Source: Auanema rhodensis (Eukaryota > Nematoda > Chromadorea > Rhabditida > Rhabditidae). From it: DNA of 64,000 nucleotides. Shown one piece after another: positions 12,035-25,952 of the stretch. Below the pieces are notes generated by a model. The model saw nothing but the letters and a program-made list of their open reading frames with translations. It ran no database searches and was not told the origin of the DNA. How positions within the stretch are numbered: position 1 is the stretch's first letter; every line of letters begins with the position of its first letter. Location of the stretch: NCBI GenBank assembly GCA_964057225.1, contig OZ059895.1:10726001-10790000 (forward strand), read 5' to 3'. The translations under genes were made by a program, and so were the position numbers.

Positions 12035-15000
12035 TGAACCAGTAGGTAATGAACCTCCATGGCCGGTTAGTAGTTGGATCGGAGACGGCTGGGGAATCCC
12101 GGGTGGCGTAAGCTTTTCAAATTTTTTAACAATCATAACACGTTGAAAATACGCCATGTAGCTGATTTTTAATTTTATCTCTTCCGTAACAAATGTTTCC
12201 AATTTTCAAGCAGTTTTACTTAGATAGCTCAACCCAAGGCAGCAAATTATCTTTAGTCTTATTTCTATATTACAGTTATGAACCAGTAGTTAATGAACCT
12301 CCATGGCCGGTTAGTAGTTGGATCGCAGACGGCTTGGAAATCCCGGGTGGCGTAAGCTTTTCAAATTTTTTTAACAATCATAACACGTTAAAAGTACGCC
12401 ATGCAGCTGATTTTTAATTTTGTCTCTTCCGTAACAAATTTATTCTATTTTCAAGCAGTTTTACTTAGACAGCTCAAACCACGGCAGCAAATTATCTTCA
12501 ATCTTATTTCTATATTACAGTTATGAACCAGTAGTTAATGAACCTTCATGGCCCGGTTAGTAGTTGGATCGGAGACGGCTTTGGGAATCCCGGATGGCGT
12601 AAGCTTTTCAAATCTTTTCAACAATTATAACACGTTAAAAGTACGCCATGCAGCTGATTTTTAATTTTGTCTCTTCCGTAACAAATTTATTCAATTTTCA
12701 AGCAGTTTTACTTAGACAGCTCAAACCACGGCAGCAAATTATCTTCAATCTTATTTCTATATTACAGTTATGAACCAGTAGTTAATGAACCTTCATGGCC
12801 CGGTTAGTAGTTGGATCGGAGACGGCTTGAGAATCCCGGGTGGCGTAAGCTTTTCAAATCTTTTCAACAATCATAACACGTTAAAAGTACGCCATGCAGC
12901 TGATTTTTAATTTTGTCTCTTCCGTAACAAATTTATTCAATTTTCAAGCAGTTTTACTTAGATAGCTCAAACCACGGCAGCAAATTATCTTCAATCTTAT
13001 TTCTATATTACAGTTATGAACGAGTAGTTAATGAACCTTCATGGCCCGGTTAGTAGTTGGATCGGAGACGGCTTGAGAATCCCGGGTGGCGTATGCTTTT
13101 CAAATTTTTTTAACAATCATAACACGTTAAAAGTGCGCCATGCAGCTGATTTTCAATTTTATCTCTTCCGTAATAAATGTTTTCAATTTTCAAGCAGTCT
13201 TACTTAGATAGCAAAACCCAAGGCAGCAAATTATCTTTAATCTTGATTCTATATTACAACTATGAACCAGTAGGTAATGAACCTCCATGGCCGGTTAGTA
13301 GTTGGATCGGAGACGGCTGGGGAATCCCGGGTGGCGTAAGCTTTTCAAATTTTTTTAACAATCATAACACGTTAAAAGTACGCCATGCAGCTGATTTTTA
13401 ATTTTGTCTCTTCCGTAACAAATTTATTCAATTTTCAAGCAGTTTTACTTAGACAGCTCAAACCACGGCAGCAAATTATCTTCAATCTTATTTCTATATT
13501 ACAGTTATGAACCAGTAGTTAATGAACCTCCATGGCCCGGTTAGTAGTTGGATCGGAGACGGCTTTGGGAATCCCGGATGGCGTAAGCTTTTCAAATCTT
13601 TTCAACAATAATAACACGTTAAAAGTACGCCATGCAGCTGATTTTTAATTTTGTCTCTTCCGTAACAAATTTATTCAATTTTCAAGCAGTTTTACTTAGA
13701 TAGCTCAAACCACGGCAGCAAATTATCTTCAATCTTATTTCTATATTACAGTTATGAACCAGTAGTTAATGAACCTTCATGGCCCGGTTAGTAGTTGGAT
13801 CGGAGACGGCTTTGGGAATCCCGGATGGCGTAAGCTTTTCAAATCTTTTCAACAATCATAACACGTTAAAAGTACGCCATGCAGCTGATTTTTAATTTTG
13901 TCTCTTCCGTAACAAATTTATTCAATTTTCAAGCAGTTTTACTTAGATAGCTCAAACCACGGCAGCAAATTATCTTCAATTTTATTTCTATATTACAGTT
14001 ATGAACGAGTAGTTAATGAACCTTCATGGCCCGGTTAGTAGTTGGATCGGAGACGGCTTGAGAATCCCGGGTGGCGTATGCTTTTCAAATTTTTTTAACA
14101 ATCATAACACGTTAAAAGTGCGCCATGCAGCTGATTTTCAATTTTATCTCTTCCGTAATAAATGTTTTCAATTTTCAAGCAGTCTTACTTAGATAGCAAA
14201 ACCCAAGGCAGCAAATTATCTTTAGTCTTATTTCTATATTACAGTTATGAACCAGTAGTTAATGAACCTCCATGGCCGGTTAGTAGTTGGATTGCAGACG
14301 GCTTGGAAATCCCGGGTGGCGTAAGCTTTTCAAATTTTTTTAACAATCATAACACGTTAAAAGTACGCCATGCAGCTGATTTTTAATTTTGTCTCTTCCG
14401 TAACAAATTTATTCAATTTTCAAGCAGTTTTACTTAGACAGCTCAAACCACGGCAGCAAATTATCTTCAATCTTATTTATATATTACAGTTATGAACCAG
14501 TAGTTAATGAACCTTCATGGCCCGGTTAGTAGTTGGATCGGAGACGGCTTGAGAATCCCGGGTGGCGTATGCTTTTCAAATTTTTTTAACAATCATAACA
14601 CGTTGAAAGTACGCCATGCAGCTGATTTTCAATTTTATCTCTTCCGTAATAAATGTTTTCAATTTTCAAGCAGTCTTACTTAGATAGCAAAACCCAAGGC
14701 AGCAAATTATCTTTAATCTTATTCCTATATTACAGTTATGAACCAGTAGTTAATGAACCTTCATGGCCCGGTTAGTAGTTGGATCGGAGACGGCTTTGGG
14801 AATCCCGGATGGCGTAAGCTTTTCAAATCTTTTCAACAATCATAACACGTTAAAAATACGCCATGCAGCTGATTTTTAATTTTGTCTCTTCCGTAACAAA
14901 TTTATTCAATTTTCAAGCAGTTTTACTTAGATAGCTCAAACCACGGCAGCAAATTATCTTCAATCTTATTTCTATATTACAGTTATGAACGAGTAGTTAA

Positions 15001-15617
15001 TGAACCTTCATGGCCCGGTTAGTAGTTGGATCGGAGACGGCTTGAGAATCCCGGGTGGCGTATGCTTTTCAAATTTTTTTAACAATCATAACACGTTAAA
15101 AGTGCGCCATGCAGCTGATTTTCAATTTTATCTCTTCCGTAATAAATGTTTTCAATTTTCAAGCAGTCTTACTTAGATAGCAAAACCCAAGGCAGCAAAT
15201 TATCTTTAATCTTGATTCTATATTACAACTATGAACCAGTAGGTAATGAACCTCCATGGCCGGTTAGTAGTTGGATCGGAGACGGCTGGGGAATCCCGGG
15301 TGGCGTAAGCTTTTCAAATTTTTTAACAATCATAACACGTTGAAAATACGCCATGTAGCTGATTTTTAATTTTATCTCTTCCGTAACAAATGTTTCCAAT
15401 TTTCAAGCAGTTTTACTTAGATAGCTCAACCCAAGGCAGCAAATTATCTTTAGTCTTATTTCTATATTACAGTTATGAACCAGTAGTTAATGAACCTCCA
15501 TGGCCGGTTAGTAGTTGGATCGGAGACGGCTTTGGGAATCCCGGATGGCGTAAGCTTTTCAAATCTTCTCAACAATCATAACACGTTAAAAGTACGCCAT
15601 GCAGCTGATTTTTAATT
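10456..15617 (+). repeat. 21-unit duplicated block, copy 1 (5162 bp)
   Basis: Every rare variant I followed recurs at +5162 bp: ttattctatt near 12442, acaattataa at 12621, acaataataa at 13605, ggattgcagac near 14290, atttatatatt near 14475, tattcctat near 14720 and aaatcttctcaac near 15560. Sharing of private changes shows duplication as one block. Boundaries are uncertain by up to about 100 bp. Confidence 0.85.
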
Positions 15618-18600
15618 TTATCTCTTCCGTAACAAATTTATTCAATTTTCAAGCAGTTTTTCTTAGACAGCTCAAACCACGGCAGCAAAATATCTTTAAT
15701 CTTGATTCTATATTACAACTATGAACCAGTAGGTAATGAACCTCCATGGCCGGTTAGTAGTTGGATCGCAGACGGCTTGGGAATCCCGGGTGGCGTAAGC
15801 TTTTCAAATTTTTTTAACAATCATAACACGTTAAAAGTACGCCATGCAGCTGATTTTTAATTTTGTCTCTTCCGTAACAAATTTATTCAATTTTCAAGCA
15901 GTTTTACTTAGACAGCTCAAACCACGGCAGCAAATTATCTTCAATCTTATTTCTATATTACAGTTATGAACCAGTAGTTAATGAACCTTCATGGCCCGGT
16001 TAGTAGTTGGATCGGAGACGGCTTTGGGAATCCCGGATGGCGTAAGCTTTTCAAATCTTTTCAACAATCATAACACGTTAAAAGTACGCCATGCAGCTGA
16101 TTTTCAATTTTATCTCTTCCGTAACAAATTTATTCAATTTTCAAGCAGTTTTACTTAGATAGCTCAAACCACGGCAGCAAAATATCTTTAATCTTGATTC
16201 TATATTACAACTATGAACCAGTAGGTAATGAACCTCCATGGCCGGTTAGTAGTTGGATCGCAGACGGCTTGGGAATCCCGGGTGGCGTAAGCTTTTCAAA
16301 TTTTTTTAACAATCATAACACGTTAAAAGTACGCCATGCAGCTGATTTTTAATTTTGTCTCTTCCGTAACAAATTTATTCAATTTTCAAGCAGTTTTACT
16401 TAGACAGCTCAAACCACGGCAGCAAATTATCTTTAGTCTTATTTCTATATTACAGTTATGAACCAGTAGTTAATGAACCTCCATGGCCGGTTAGTAGTTG
16501 GATCGCAGACGGCTTGGAAATCCCGGGTGGCGTAAGCTTTTCAAATTTTTTTAACAATCATAACACGTTAAAAGTACGCCATGCAGCTGATTTTTAATTT
16601 TGTCTCTTCCGTAACAAATTTATTCAATTTTCAAGCAGTTTTACTTAGACAGCTCAAACCACGGCAGCAAATTATCTTCAATCTTATTTCTATATTACAG
16701 TTATGAACCAGTAGTTAATGAACCTTCATGGCCCGGTTAGTAGTTGGATCGGAGACGGCTTTGGGAATCCCGGATGGCGTAAGCTTTTCAAATCTTTTCA
16801 ACAATCATAACACGTTGAAAATACGCCATGCAGCTGATTTTTAATTTTGTCTCTTCCGTAACAAATTTATTCAATTTTCAAGCAGTTTTACTTAGATAGC
16901 TCAAACCACGGCAGCAAATTATCTTCAATCTTATTTCTATATTACAGTTATGAACGAGTAGTTAATGAACCTTCATGGCCCGGTTAGTAGTTGGATCGGA
17001 GACGGCTTGAGAATCCCGGGTGGCGTATGCTTTTCAAATTTTTTTAACAATCATAACACGTTAAAAGTGCGCCATGCAGCTGATTTTCAATTTTATCTCT
17101 TCCGTAATAAATGTTTTCAATTTTCAAGCAGTCTTACTTAGATAGCAAAACCCAAGGCAGCAAATTATCTTTAATCTTGATTCTATATTACAACTATGAA
17201 CCAGTAGGTAATGAACCTCCATGGCCGGTTAGTAGTTGGATCGGAGACGGCTGGGGAATCCCGGGTGGCGTAAGCTTTTCAAATTTTTTAACAATCATAA
17301 CACGTTGAAAATACGCCATGTAGCTGATTTTTAATTTTATCTCTTCCGTAACAAATGTTTCCAATTTTCAAGCAGTTTTACTTAGATAGCTCAACCCAAG
17401 GCAGCAAATTATCTTTAGTCTTATTTCTATATTACAGTTATGAACCAGTAGTTAATGAACCTCCATGGCCGGTTAGTAGTTGGATCGCAGACGGCTTGGA
17501 AATCCCGGGTGGCGTAAGCTTTTCAAATTTTTTTAACAATCATAACACGTTAAAAGTACGCCATGCAGCTGATTTTTAATTTTGTCTCTTCCGTAACAAA
17601 TTTATTCTATTTTCAAGCAGTTTTACTTAGACAGCTCAAACCACGGCAGCAAATTATCTTCAATCTTATTTCTATATTACAGTTATGAACCAGTAGTTAA
17701 TGAACCTTCATGGCCCGGTTAGTAGTTGGATCGGAGACGGCTTTGGGAATCCCGGATGGCGTAAGCTTTTCAAATCTTTTCAACAATTATAACACGTTAA
17801 AAGTACGCCATGCAGCTGATTTTTAATTTTGTCTCTTCCGTAACAAATTTATTCAATTTTCAAGCAGTTTTACTTAGACAGCTCAAACCACGGCAGCAAA
17901 TTATCTTCAATCTTATTTCTATATTACAGTTATGAACCAGTAGTTAATGAACCTTCATGGCCCGGTTAGTAGTTGGATCGGAGACGGCTTGAGAATCCCG
18001 GGTGGCGTAAGCTTTTCAAATCTTTTCAACAATCATAACACGTTAAAAGTACGCCATGCAGCTGATTTTTAATTTTGTCTCTTCCGTAACAAATTTATTC
18101 AATTTTCAAGCAGTTTTACTTAGATAGCTCAAACCACGGCAGCAAATTATCTTCAATCTTATTTCTATATTACAGTTATGAACGAGTAGTTAATGAACCT
18201 TCATGGCCCGGTTAGTAGTTGGATCGGAGACGGCTTGAGAATCCCGGGTGGCGTATGCTTTTCAAATTTTTTTAACAATCATAACACGTTAAAAGTGCGC
18301 CATGCAGCTGATTTTCAATTTTATCTCTTCCGTAATAAATGTTTTCAATTTTCAAGCAGTCTTACTTAGATAGCAAAACCCAAGGCAGCAAATTATCTTT
18401 AATCTTGATTCTATATTACAACTATGAACCAGTAGGTAATGAACCTCCATGGCCGGTTAGTAGTTGGATCGGAGACGGCTGGGGAATCCCGGGTGGCGTA
18501 AGCTTTTCAAATTTTTTTAACAATCATAACACGTTAAAAGTACGCCATGCAGCTGATTTTTAATTTTGTCTCTTCCGTAACAAATTTATTCAATTTTCAA

Positions 18601-20779
18601 GCAGTTTTACTTAGACAGCTCAAACCACGGCAGCAAATTATCTTCAATCTTATTTCTATATTACAGTTATGAACCAGTAGTTAATGAACCTCCATGGCCC
18701 GGTTAGTAGTTGGATCGGAGACGGCTTTGGGAATCCCGGATGGCGTAAGCTTTTCAAATCTTTTCAACAATAATAACACGTTAAAAGTACGCCATGCAGC
18801 TGATTTTTAATTTTGTCTCTTCCGTAACAAATTTATTCAATTTTCAAGCAGTTTTACTTAGATAGCTCAAACCACGGCAGCAAATTATCTTCAATCTTAT
18901 TTCTATATTACAGTTATGAACCAGTAGTTAATGAACCTTCATGGCCCGGTTAGTAGTTGGATCGGAGACGGCTTTGGGAATCCCGGATGGCGTAAGCTTT
19001 TCAAATCTTTTCAACAATCATAACACGTTAAAAGTACGCCATGCAGCTGATTTTTAATTTTGTCTCTTCCGTAACAAATTTATTCAATTTTCAAGCAGTT
19101 TTACTTAGATAGCTCAAACCACGGCAGCAAATTATCTTCAATTTTATTTCTATATTACAGTTATGAACGAGTAGTTAATGAACCTTCATGGCCCGGTTAG
19201 TAGTTGGATCGGAGACGGCTTGAGAATCCCGGGTGGCGTATGCTTTTCAAATTTTTTTAACAATCATAACACGTTAAAAGTGCGCCATGCAGCTGATTTT
19301 CAATTTTATCTCTTCCGTAATAAATGTTTTCAATTTTCAAGCAGTCTTACTTAGATAGCAAAACCCAAGGCAGCAAATTATCTTTAGTCTTATTTCTATA
19401 TTACAGTTATGAACCAGTAGTTAATGAACCTCCATGGCCGGTTAGTAGTTGGATTGCAGACGGCTTGGAAATCCCGGGTGGCGTAAGCTTTTCAAATTTT
19501 TTTAACAATCATAACACGTTAAAAGTACGCCATGCAGCTGATTTTTAATTTTGTCTCTTCCGTAACAAATTTATTCAATTTTCAAGCAGTTTTACTTAGA
19601 CAGCTCAAACCACGGCAGCAAATTATCTTCAATCTTATTTATATATTACAGTTATGAACCAGTAGTTAATGAACCTTCATGGCCCGGTTAGTAGTTGGAT
19701 CGGAGACGGCTTGAGAATCCCGGGTGGCGTATGCTTTTCAAATTTTTTTAACAATCATAACACGTTGAAAGTACGCCATGCAGCTGATTTTCAATTTTAT
19801 CTCTTCCGTAATAAATGTTTTCAATTTTCAAGCAGTCTTACTTAGATAGCAAAACCCAAGGCAGCAAATTATCTTTAATCTTATTCCTATATTACAGTTA
19901 TGAACCAGTAGTTAATGAACCTTCATGGCCCGGTTAGTAGTTGGATCGGAGACGGCTTTGGGAATCCCGGATGGCGTAAGCTTTTCAAATCTTTTCAACA
20001 ATCATAACACGTTAAAAATACGCCATGCAGCTGATTTTTAATTTTGTCTCTTCCGTAACAAATTTATTCAATTTTCAAGCAGTTTTACTTAGATAGCTCA
20101 AACCACGGCAGCAAATTATCTTCAATCTTATTTCTATATTACAGTTATGAACGAGTAGTTAATGAACCTTCATGGCCCGGTTAGTAGTTGGATCGGAGAC
20201 GGCTTGAGAATCCCGGGTGGCGTATGCTTTTCAAATTTTTTTAACAATCATAACACGTTAAAAGTGCGCCATGCAGCTGATTTTCAATTTTATCTCTTCC
20301 GTAATAAATGTTTTCAATTTTCAAGCAGTCTTACTTAGATAGCAAAACCCAAGGCAGCAAATTATCTTTAATCTTGATTCTATATTACAACTATGAACCA
20401 GTAGGTAATGAACCTCCATGGCCGGTTAGTAGTTGGATCGGAGACGGCTGGGGAATCCCGGGTGGCGTAAGCTTTTCAAATTTTTTAACAATCATAACAC
20501 GTTGAAAATACGCCATGTAGCTGATTTTTAATTTTATCTCTTCCGTAACAAATGTTTCCAATTTTCAAGCAGTTTTACTTAGATAGCTCAACCCAAGGCA
20601 GCAAATTATCTTTAGTCTTATTTCTATATTACAGTTATGAACCAGTAGTTAATGAACCTCCATGGCCGGTTAGTAGTTGGATCGGAGACGGCTTTGGGAA
20701 TCCCGGATGGCGTAAGCTTTTCAAATCTTCTCAACAATCATAACACGTTAAAAGTACGCCATGCAGCTGATTTTTAATT
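15618..20779 (+). repeat. 21-unit duplicated block, copy 2 (5162 bp)
   Basis: This is the tandem partner of the block before it, with the matching rare variants at about 17604, 17783, 18767, 19452, 19637, 19882 and 20722. The only differences I noticed are near the junctions: T at 15661 where copy 1 has A at 10499, and atctcttcc at the copy 1/copy 2 junction (about 15620) where the end of copy 2 reads gtctcttcc (about 20782). Near-identity over 5 kb, against several percent divergence between neighbouring monomers, points to a recent event. Confidence 0.85.
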
Positions 20780-23700
20780 TTGTCTCTTCCGTAACAAATT
20801 TATTCAATTTTCAAGCAGTATTACTTAGATAGCAAAACCCAAGGCAGCAAATTATCTTTAATCTTGATTCTATATTACAACTATGAACCAGTAGGTAATG
20901 AACCTCCATGGCCGGTTAGTAGTTGGATCGGAGACGGCTGGGGAATCCCGGGTGGCGTAAGCTTTTCAAATTTTTTAACAATTATAACACGTTAAAAGTG
21001 CGCCATGCAGCTGATTTTCAATTTTATCTCTTCCGTAACAAATGTTTCCAATTTTCAAGCAGTTTTACTTAGATAGCTCAACCCAAGGCAGCAAATTATC
21101 TTTAATCTTGATTCTATATTACAACTATGAACCAGTAGGTAATGAACCTCCATGGCCGGTTAGTAGTTGGATCGGAGACGGCTGGGGAATCCCGGGTGGC
21201 GTAAGCTTTTCAAATTTTTTAACAATCATAACACGTTGAAAATACGCCATGTAGCTGATTTTTAATTTTATCTCTTCCGTAACAAATGTTTCCAATTTTC
21301 AAGCAGTTTTACTTAGATAGCTCAACCCAAGGCAGCAAATTATCTTTAGTCTTATTTCTATATTACAGTTATGAACCAGTAGTTAATGAACCTTCATGGC
21401 CCGGTTAGTAGTTGGATCGGAGACGGCTTGAGAATCCCGGGTGGCGTATGCTTTTCAAATTTTTTTAACAATCATAACACGTTGAAAGTACGCCATGCAG
21501 CTGATTTTCAATTTTATCTCTTCCGTAATAAATGTTTTCAATTTTCAAGCAGTCTTACTTAGATAGCAAAACCCAAGGCAGCAAATTATCTTTAATCTTA
21601 TTCCTATATTACAGTTATGAACCAGTAGTTAATGAACCTTCATGGCCCGGTTAGTAGTTGGATCGGAGACGGCTTGGGAATCCCGGGTGGCGTAAGCTTT
21701 TCAAATTTTTTCAACAATCATAACACGTTGAAAGTACGCCATGCAGCTGATTTTCAATTTTATCTCTTCCGTAACAAACTTATTCAATTTTCAAGCAGTC
21801 TTACTTAGATAGCAAAACCCAAGGCAGCAAATTATCTTCAATCTTGATTCTATATTACAGCTATGAACCAGTAGTTAATGAACCTCCATGGCCGGTTAGT
21901 AGTTGGATCGGAGACGGCTTGGGAATCCCGGGTGGCGTAAGATTTTCAAATTTTTTCAACAATCATAACACGTTGAAAGTACGCCATGCAGCTGATTTTC
22001 AATTTTATCTCTTCCGTAACAAACTTATTCAATTTTCAAGCAGTCTTACTTAGATAGCAAAACCCAAGGCAGCAAATTATCTTCAATCTTGATTCTATAT
22101 TACAGCTATGAACCAGTAGTTAATGAACCTCCATGGCCGGTTAGTAGTTGGATCGGAGACGGCTTGGGAATCCCGGGTGGCGTAAGATTTTCAAATCTTT
22201 TCAACAATCATAACACGTTGAAAGTACGGCATGCAGCTGATTTTTAATTTTGTCTCTTCCGTAACAAATTTATTCAATTTTCAAGCAGTTTTACTTAGAT
22301 AGCTCAAACCACGGCAGCAAATTATCTTCAATCTTATTTCTATATTACAGTTATGAACCAGTAGTTAATGAACCTTCATGGCCCGGTTAGTAGTTGGATC
22401 GGAGACGGCTTGGGAATCCCGGGTGGCGTAAGCTTTTTAAATTTTTTTAACAATCATAACACGTTGAAAGTACGCCATGCAGCTGATTTTTAATTTTGTC
22501 TCTTCCGTAACAAATTTATTCAATTTTCAAGCAGTTTTACTTAGATAGCTCAAACCACGGCAGCAAATTATCTTCAATCTTATTTCTATATTACAGTTAT
22601 GAACCAGTAGTTAATGAACCTTCATGGCCCGGTTAGTAGTTGGATCGGAGACGGCTTGAGAATCCCGGGTGGCGTATGCTTTTCGAGTTTTTTTAACAAT
22701 CATAACACGTTAAAAGTGCGCCATGCAGCTGATTTTCAATTTTATCTCTTCCGTAATAAATGTTTTCAATTTTCAAGCAGTCTTACTTAGATAGCAAAAC
22801 CCAAGGCAGCAAATTATCTTTAATCTTGATTCTATATTACAACTATGAACCAGTAGGTAATGAACCTCCATGGCCGGTTAGTAGTTGGATCGGAGACGGC
22901 TGGGGAATCCCGGGTGGCGTAAGCTTTTCAAATTTTTTAACAATCATAACACGTTGAAAATACGCCATGTAGCTGATTTTTAATTTTATCTCTTCCGTAA
23001 CAAATGTTTCCAATTTTCAAGCAGTTTTACTTAGATAGCTCAACCCAAGGCAGCAAATTATCTTTAATCTTATTTCTATATTACAGTTATGAACCAGTAG
23101 TTAATGAACCTCCATGGCCGGTTAGTAGTTGGATCGGAGACGGCTTTGGGAATCCCGGATGGCGTAAGCTTTTCAAATCTTTTCAACAATCATAACACGT
23201 TAAAAGTACGCCATGCAGCTGATTTTTAATTTTGTCTCTTCCGTAACAAATTTATTCAATTTTCGAGCAGTTTTACTTAGATAGCTCAAACCACGGCAGC
23301 AAATTATCTTCAATCTTATTTCTATATTACAGTTATGAACCAGTAGTTAATGAACCTTCATGGCCCGGTTAGTAGTTGGATCGGAGACGGCTTGAGAATC
23401 CCGGGTGGCGTATGCTTTTCAAATTTTTTTAACAATCATAACACGTTAAGAGTGCGCCATGCAGCTGATTTTCAATTTTATCTCTTCCGTAATAAATGTT
23501 TTCAATTTTCAAGCAGTCTTACTTAGATAGCAAAACCCAAGGCAGCAAATTATCTTTAATCTTGATTCTATATTACAACTATGAACCAGTAGGTAATGAA
23601 CCTCCATGGCCGGTTAGTAGTTGGATCGGAGACGGCTGGGGAATCCCGGGTGGCGTAAGCTTTTCAAATTTTTTAACAATCATAACACGTTGAAAATACG

Positions 23701-25950
23701 CCATGTAGCTGATTTTTAATTTTATCTCTTCCGTAACAAATGTTTCCAATTTTCAAGCAGTTTTACTTAGATAGCTCAACCCAAGGCAGCAAATTATTTT
23801 TAGTCTTATTTCTATATTATAGTTATGAACCAGTAGTTAATGAACCTTCATGGCCCGGTTAGTAGTTGGATCGGAGACGGCTTGAGAATCCCGGGTGGCG
23901 TATGCTTTTCAAATTTTTTTAACAATCATAACACGTTGAAAGTACGCCATGCAGCTGATTTTCAATTTTATCTCTTCCGTAATAAATGTTTTCAATTTTC
24001 AAGCAGTCTTACTTAGATAGCAAAACCCAAGGCAGCAAATTATCTTTAATCTTGATTCTATATTACAGCTATGAACCAGTAGGTGATGAACCTCCATGGC
24101 CGGTTAGTAGTTGGATCGGAGACGGCTGGGGAATCCCGGGTGGCGTAAGCTTTTCAAATTTTTTTAACATTCATAACACGTTGAAAGTACGCCATGCAGC
24201 TGATTTTTAATTTTATCTCTTCCGTAAGAAATGTTTCCAATTTTCAAGCAGTTTAACTTAGATAGCTCAACCCAAGGCAGCAAATTATCTTTAATCTTAT
24301 TCCTATATTACAGTTATGAACCAGTAGTTAATGAACCTTCATGGCCCGGTTAGTAGTTGGATCAGAGACGGCTTGGGAATCCCGGGTGGCGTAAGCTTTT
24401 CAAATTTTTTCAACAATCATAACACGTTGAAAGTACGCCATGCAGCTGATTTTCAATTTTATCTCTTCCGTAATAAATGTTTTCAATTTTCAAGCAGTCT
24501 TACTTAGATAGCAAAACCCAAGGCAGCAAATTATCTTTAAGCTTGATTCTATATTACAGCTATGAACCTGTAGTTAATGAACCTTCATGGCCCGGTTAGT
24601 AGTTGGATCGGAGACGGCTTGGGAATCCCGGGTGGCGTAAGCTTTTCAAATTTTTTTAACAATCATAACACGTTGAAAGTACGCCATTCAGCTGATTTTC
24701 AATTTTATCTCTTCCGTAATAAATGTTTTCAATTTTCAAGCAGTTTTACTTAGATAGCAAAACCCAAGGCAGCAAATTATCTTTAATCTTGATTCTATAT
24801 TACAACTATGAACCAGTAGGTAATGAACCTTCATGGCCCGGTTAGTAGTTGGATCGGAGACGGCTTGGGAATCCCGGGTGGCGTAAGCTTTTCAAATTTT
24901 TTTAACATTCATAACACGTTGAAAGTACGCCATGCAGCTGATTTTTAATTTTATCTCTTCCGTAAGAAATGTTTCCAATTTTCAAGCAGTTTTACTTAGA
25001 TAGCTCAACCCAAGGCAGCAAATTATCTTTAATCTTGATTCTATATTACAGTTATGAACCAGTAGTTAATGAACCTTCATGGCCCGGTTAGTAGTTGGAT
25101 CGGAGACGGCTTGAGAATCCCGGGTGGCGTATGCTTTTCAAATTTTTTTAACAATCATAACACGTTAAAAGTACGCCATGCAGCTGATTTTTAATTTTGT
25201 CTCTTCTGTAACAAATTTATTCAATTTTCAAGCAGTTTTACTTAGATAGCTCAAACCACGGCAGCAAATTATCTTCAATCTTATTTCTATATTACAGTTA
25301 TGAACCAGTAGTTAATGAACCTTCATGGCCCGGTTAGTAGTTGGATCGGAGACGGCTTGGGAATCCCGGATGGCGTAAACTTTTTAAATTTTTTTAACAA
25401 TCATAACACGTTAAAAGTACGCCATGCAGCTGATTTTTAATTTTGTCTCTTCTGTAACAAATTTATTCAATTTTCAAGCAGTTTTACTTAGATAGCTCAA
25501 ACCACGGCAGCAAATTATCTTCAATCTTATTTCTATATTACAGTTATGAACCAGTAGTTAATGAACCTTCATGGCCCGGTTAGTAGTTGGATCGGAGACG
25601 GCTTGGGAATCCCGGATGGCGTAAACTTTTTAAATTTTTTTAACAATCATAACACGTTGAAAGTACGCCATGCAGCTGATTTTTAATTTTGTCTCTTCCG
25701 TAACAAATTTATTCAATTTTCAAGCAGTTTTACTTAGATAGCTCAAACCACGGCAGCAAATTATCTTCAATCTTATTTCTATATTACAGTTATGAACCAG
25801 TAGTTAATGAACCTTCATGGCCCGGTTAGTAGTTGGATCGGAGACGGCTTGAGAATCCCGGGTGGCGTATGCTTTTCAAATTTTTTTAACAATCATAACA
25901 CGTTAAAAGTGCGCCATGCAGCTGATTTTCAATTTTATCTCTTCCGTAAT
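20780..25950 (+). repeat. Mixed monomers with short local repeats
   Basis: Units here are assorted. Two adjacent units near 21.75-22.1 kb share acaaacttattc and gtaagattttc. Three-unit spacing returns at 22760 and 23496 (736 bp). Linked variants aacattcataacacg and gtaagaaatg first appear at about 24.17-24.23 kb. Two nearly identical units near 25.2 and 25.45 kb share ctcttctgtaac. A unique ttttcgagttttt occurs near 22682. Confidence 0.75.
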
Positions 25951-25952
25951 AA

